Shown piece after piece: positions 61,152-64,000 of a stretch of 64,000 nucleotides of DNA. Source of the stretch: Mangrovimonas sp. TPBH4 (GTDB lineage: Bacteria; Bacteroidota; Bacteroidia; Flavobacteriales; Flavobacteriaceae); contig NZ_LBIO01000066.1 of NCBI RefSeq assembly GCF_001280505.1, positions 1-64,000 of the forward strand. The letters run 5' to 3'. The position numbers were made by a program, and so were the translations under genes. The notes below the pieces were generated by a model, which was given only the letters and a program-made list of their open reading frames with translations, did no database searches and was not told the origin of the DNA. Numbering within the stretch: position 1 is the first letter of the stretch; the number at the start of each line of letters is the position of its first letter.

Positions 61152-64000
61152 ATGAAGAAAATTTACACATTACTATTTTTTTTAATATCACTAAATGTTT
61201 TGGCCCAGGATATCCTTATGGTAAATGGGACATTCAACAGATGTGAACCTGATATGTTTTATGACTCTGGAGGAGCTGGAGGAAACTATGCTAGTGGAGA
61301 GAGTTATGTAACTACAATTTGCGCTGTTGATAGTGAAGATTTCGCAATAGTAAATTTTACCTCCTTTGCTACACAATTAAATGCAGATACGCTTACTATA
61401 TATGACGGTCCTGATACCTCTTCTCCTGTTATAGGAATTTTTTCAGGAGCGAATAACCCTGGGCAAGTGGAGGCTTCCCCTGCCAACACTAGTGGTTGTT
61501 TAACATTTGAATTTATATCCAATGATACTGGGGTTACAACAGGTTGGGAAGCAGAAATATTATGTGCCTCTCCTTGTCAAGAAATTACACCATCTATAAC
61601 GTCAGTTCCTGCGGTTGATAGTTCTAATACAATCAACGTATTACCAGATGATATCATTGAATTTTCGGGGAGTGCTATTTTTGGTGAGGATGGTGCTGGT
61701 GCTACGTATACATGGATTTTTGGTAATGGAGATACAGCTACGGGAGAAAATGTATCTTATGCCTATACCGATTATGGTACATATACGGTAACCTTGGTAG
61801 TTGAGGACACCAATCCTCAAGGATGTAATGCAATTGCTCAAGTTACGGTATTTGTGTTGGGCCCTAATTTGGTGATTGATGAAGATACTTATACTGTTGA
61901 AGAATTGGTCACGGATGTACTAATTGATAGTCCCTGTGCCGATGTCTCAAATATTACCTTTTCTACTGGGACTAATTTTGGAGATGCTAATGGGATAGCA
62001 TATTTTTATGGAGATGGACAAGCATTCCCATTTGAAGATGGTATTTTAATGATGTCTGGAGATGTAACCAATGCAGGAGGGCCTAATAATAATGCATTAA
62101 GTGGTGGGAATTGGCCTGGAGATGCCGATTTGGACGAAATTGTAATAAATGGTACCCAAACAGTAAACTCAAATGATGCCAGTGTAATAGAATTCGACTT
62201 TGTTCCTATCGCCGATAGTATTAGCTTTAACTTTTTGATGGCGTCTGAGGAATATAATGGAAGTACGGGGGGGACCTACGAGTGCACCTTCTCCGATGCC
62301 TTTGCCTTTTTGTTAACTGATGAAGCGGGAAACACTACAAACCTAGCAGTGCTTCCTGGGACTACTACGCCAATTTTGGTGACCAATATTCATCCGGCCA
62401 ATCCGGGTTGTGGAGCCATTAATGAAGAGTACTTTGGAGGATATACTGGTAATGGCCAACCTCCAATGTCTTTTGATGGAAGAACCACTGTGTTTACGGC
62501 GTCGTCTGCTGTAAATCCAGGTGAAAATTATCATATAAAATTAGTAATTGCAGATCATAATGACCATGCTTTGAACTCGGGTGTATTTTTACAAGCGGGT
62601 AGTTTTAGCCTTGGAGGATCTTTGGGTGATGATATAACTATCGCTGCAGAAAATACTACTTGTGGAGGAGGAACGATTATTTTAGATACTAATGCACCAA
62701 CCGCTACCCATACTTGGTATCAAGATGGAGTTGTAATTGAGGGACAGACTGATTCAGTTTTGGAGGTTACCGAGAACGGAGAGTATACTGTGGATGTTGT
62801 GTTTTCCGTAGATTGTCAGGCTACAGATTCCATCATTATTGAATTTTATCCATTCCCAGAGATACAGGATCTTCAGGATTTAAGTGATTGTACGCCTGCA
62901 ACAACTGCCGATTTTGATTTAACTGTAAACACGCCATTGATTCTAGGGGACCAAAATCCTGATGATTTCACCGTAACATATTATGAAACCCAAGCGGATG
63001 CCGATGCTCAAACTAATCCAATCATGGATCCTACAATTTATACGGCTACAAATGGACAAATTCTTTATGTTAGAATTCAGGATGTATATTCCGAAAGCTG
63101 TTTTACAATTGGAGAATTTTCCATCGCAATAGGTAATCCAAGTGTTAATTCAGTACTTGATTTAGAACTTTGTGATGATGATAGTAATGATGGTTTCGAG
63201 GCTTTCGATTTAACGGTTCAGGATGCAGGTATATTGGGAGCGCAATCTAATACAGAATTTGTAGTTACCTACTATACCAATTTTGCAGATGCCGATGCGG
63301 GTACGGGAGCCTTGACGAGTCCTTATGTAAATACAGTGAATCCGCAACCTATTTATGTTAGAATTGAGAATGTAGATGATGAAACCTGCTATGAAGCATT
63401 ACCAGATCCTGTGTTTAATTTAATTGTGAATCAGCGAGCATTAGCTTTTGAAGTATCCAACATGTCACTTTGTGATGATGTCTCTGATGACGGAAGTGAA
63501 ATTTTCGACCTCACCTCTCAGGACAGTTTCATCTTGGGAGCTCAGGACCCTGCGGTCTATACTGTTGGGTACTATACCAGCCTTACGGATGCCGAACTGG
63601 CCCAGGGAGCCATCGCGGCACCATCGGCCTATGGCAACACCACGAACCCACAGACCATTTATGTAAGGGTGGAGGACCCTGCCTATCCAGACTGTTACGG
63701 TACCTCCAGTTTCCAGCTGTTTGTGAACCCATTGCCAAGCTACGTGGACCCGACGCCACTGGAAGTGTGCGATGACAACGTACCTGACGGTTCAACGGAC
63801 ATTGACCTTACCATAAAGAATTCAGAGATCAACGGAAACAACCCTGGTTATGCCGTAAGTTATTATAATTCACTTGCAGATGCCGAGTCAGGGGCCAATG
63901 CCCTTGCCATCCCATATTTCGGAATGACGGGAGAGACGGTTTTCGTACGTATAGAAGATATCCAAACGGGCTGTTACAGCACCACGACTTTGGAGCTTGT
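61152..64000 (+). CDS. Large secreted multidomain surface protein, 3' end beyond window
   Basis: Open from ATG 61152 to the window edge (949 codons visible). A signal peptide (MKKIYTLLFFLISLNVLAQ) leads into a CUB-like domain (about 22-140), a PKD domain (about 165-230, YTWIFGNGDTATGENVSYAY), a choice-of-anchor-L domain (about 250-490, GILMMSGDVTNAGGPNNNAL, FNFLMASEEYNG), an Ig-like stretch, then four repeats of about 95-100 residues from 62880. This build is typical of Flavobacteriia proteins that end with a T9SS sorting domain and reach the cell surface; the sorting domain would be outside the window. Likely adhesin; no enzymatic site seen. GC rises strongly from about 63480. Confidence 0.9.
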   Translation, partial: MKKIYTLLFFLISLNVLAQDILMVNGTFNRCEPDMFYDSGGAGGNYASGESYVTTICAVDSEDFAIVNFTSFATQLNADTLTIYDGPDTSSPVIGIFSGANNPGQVEASPANTSGCLTFEFISNDTGVTTGWEAEILCASPCQEITPSITSVPAVDSSNTINVLPDDIIEFSGSAIFGEDGAGATYTWIFGNGDTATGENVSYAYTDYGTYTVTLVVEDTNPQGCNAIAQVTVFVLGPNLVIDEDTYTVEELVTDVLIDSPCADVSNITFSTGTNFGDANGIAYFYGDGQAFPFEDGILMMSGDVTNAGGPNNNALSGGNWPGDADLDEIVINGTQTVNSNDASVIEFDFVPIADSISFNFLMASEEYNGSTGGTYECTFSDAFAFLLTDEAGNTTNLAVLPGTTTPILVTNIHPANPGCGAINEEYFGGYTGNGQPPMSFDGRTTVFTASSAVNPGENYHIKLVIADHNDHALNSGVFLQAGSFSLGGSLGDDITIAAENTTCGGGTIILDTNAPTATHTWYQDGVVIEGQTDSVLEVTENGEYTVDVVFSVDCQATDSIIIEFYPFPEIQDLQDLSDCTPATTADFDLTVNTPLILGDQNPDDFTVTYYETQADADAQTNPIMDPTIYTATNGQILYVRIQDVYSESCFTIGEFSIAIGNPSVNSVLDLELCDDDSNDGFEAFDLTVQDAGILGAQSNTEFVVTYYTNFADADAGTGALTSPYVNTVNPQPIYVRIENVDDETCYEALPDPVFNLIVNQRALAFEVSNMSLCDDVSDDGSEIFDLTSQDSFILGAQDPAVYTVGYYTSLTDAELAQGAIAAPSAYGNTTNPQTIYVRVEDPAYPDCYGTSSFQLFVNPLPSYVDPTPLEVCDDNVPDGSTDIDLTIKNSEINGNNPGYAVSYYNSLADAESGANALAIPYFGMTGETVFVRIEDIQTGCYSTTTLEL
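62880..64000 (+). repeat. Four tandem ~100-residue repeats in the surface protein
   Basis: Units mark themselves by a Cys-Asp-Asp-like start and recurring FDLT, ILG-x-Q/N, YY-x4-DA, IYVR-(I/V)-E/Q and C-(Y/F) positions. Leading Cys codons stand at 62889, 63171, 63471 and 63768, i.e. 282, 300 and 297 nt apart; the last unit runs off the window. The third and fourth units differ in base composition from the first two. Confidence 0.85.

Noticed and set aside
63448-63666. Small plus-strand frame inside the repeats of the surface protein
   Set aside because: It is a frame-shifted shadow; the main frame is open through the region and retains the repeat motifs, so a frameshift there is not indicated.
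62880-64000. Possible CRISPR-like or satellite repeat
   Set aside because: The repeats are about 300 bp, degenerate at DNA level and in frame; they are protein-domain repeats.

Overview
The window is chromosomal DNA from a Bacteroidota bacterium, almost certainly a (probably marine) member of the Flavobacteriaceae; the genus cannot be resolved by reading. Support: low GC (about 38-40% in most genes), TAnnTTTG-type -7 promoter elements, alternative complex III (ACIII) followed by an aa3-type oxidase, the type IX secretion/gliding genes sprA and remB, an HTCS-type hybrid sensor, and a T9SS-style multidomain surface protein. I see no IS element, prophage, CRISPR array, tRNA or classical defence locus. 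Most of the window is conserved core genome in good order.

Layout. 1-123: 3' end of a 5S rRNA and its terminator. 335-1159 (-): tandem universal stress protein. 1219-5925 (+): rimP-nusA-infB, with its own promoter and a strong terminator-like hairpin in the leader. 5944-6330 (-): SPOR protein. 6506-18162 (+): respiratory operon actABCDEF-coxB-coxA (ACIII plus oxidase subunits II and I). 18164-20566: ruvB and a cytochrome P450. 20855-26767: PepSY-like secreted protein, 1330-residue hybrid two-component regulator, ScyD/ScyE-like lipoprotein. 26862-30781: queG, maeB, ruvA. 30789-42820: sprA, gcvH, a VanZ-like gene, two TonB-like genes and remB. 42858-48557: second respiratory cluster: small membrane protein, cyoE, two subunit III genes, subunit IV, a Cys-less SCO-like protein, SCO, DUF420 and a tiny CxxC membrane protein. 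48569-56453: MacB-like ABC/TolC export operon with two adaptors, ending in tsaB. 56455-60776 (-): MscS channel, DUF255 thioredoxin-like lipoprotein, dodecin, NifU-type scaffold. 61152-64000 (+): 5' part of a large CUB/PKD/choice-of-anchor-L surface protein, open at the window edge.

How the genes fit together. The two respiratory clusters 25 kb apart together give menaquinol-to-oxygen electron transfer: ACIII and CoxA/B from the first; heme O synthesis, subunits III and IV and copper-delivery/assembly factors from the second. SprA is the outer-membrane translocon of T9SS; RemB is a gliding-associated outer-membrane protein and the terminal surface protein is a plausible T9SS client. Two TonB-like proteins beside remB share a C-terminal domain with the N-terminus of RemB, the most suggestive multi-gene pattern here.

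Nothing is a wholly new system on sequence alone. The best leads are the rimP leader attenuator candidate, the shared TonB-CTD-like domain in TonB/TonB/RemB, the pairing of a Cys-less SCO-like protein with SCO plus a CxxC micro-protein, a repeated TGTAAC-N16-AGWCTTA promoter-like element in the ABC/TolC operon, and an abrupt GC rise inside the repeats of the terminal surface protein.
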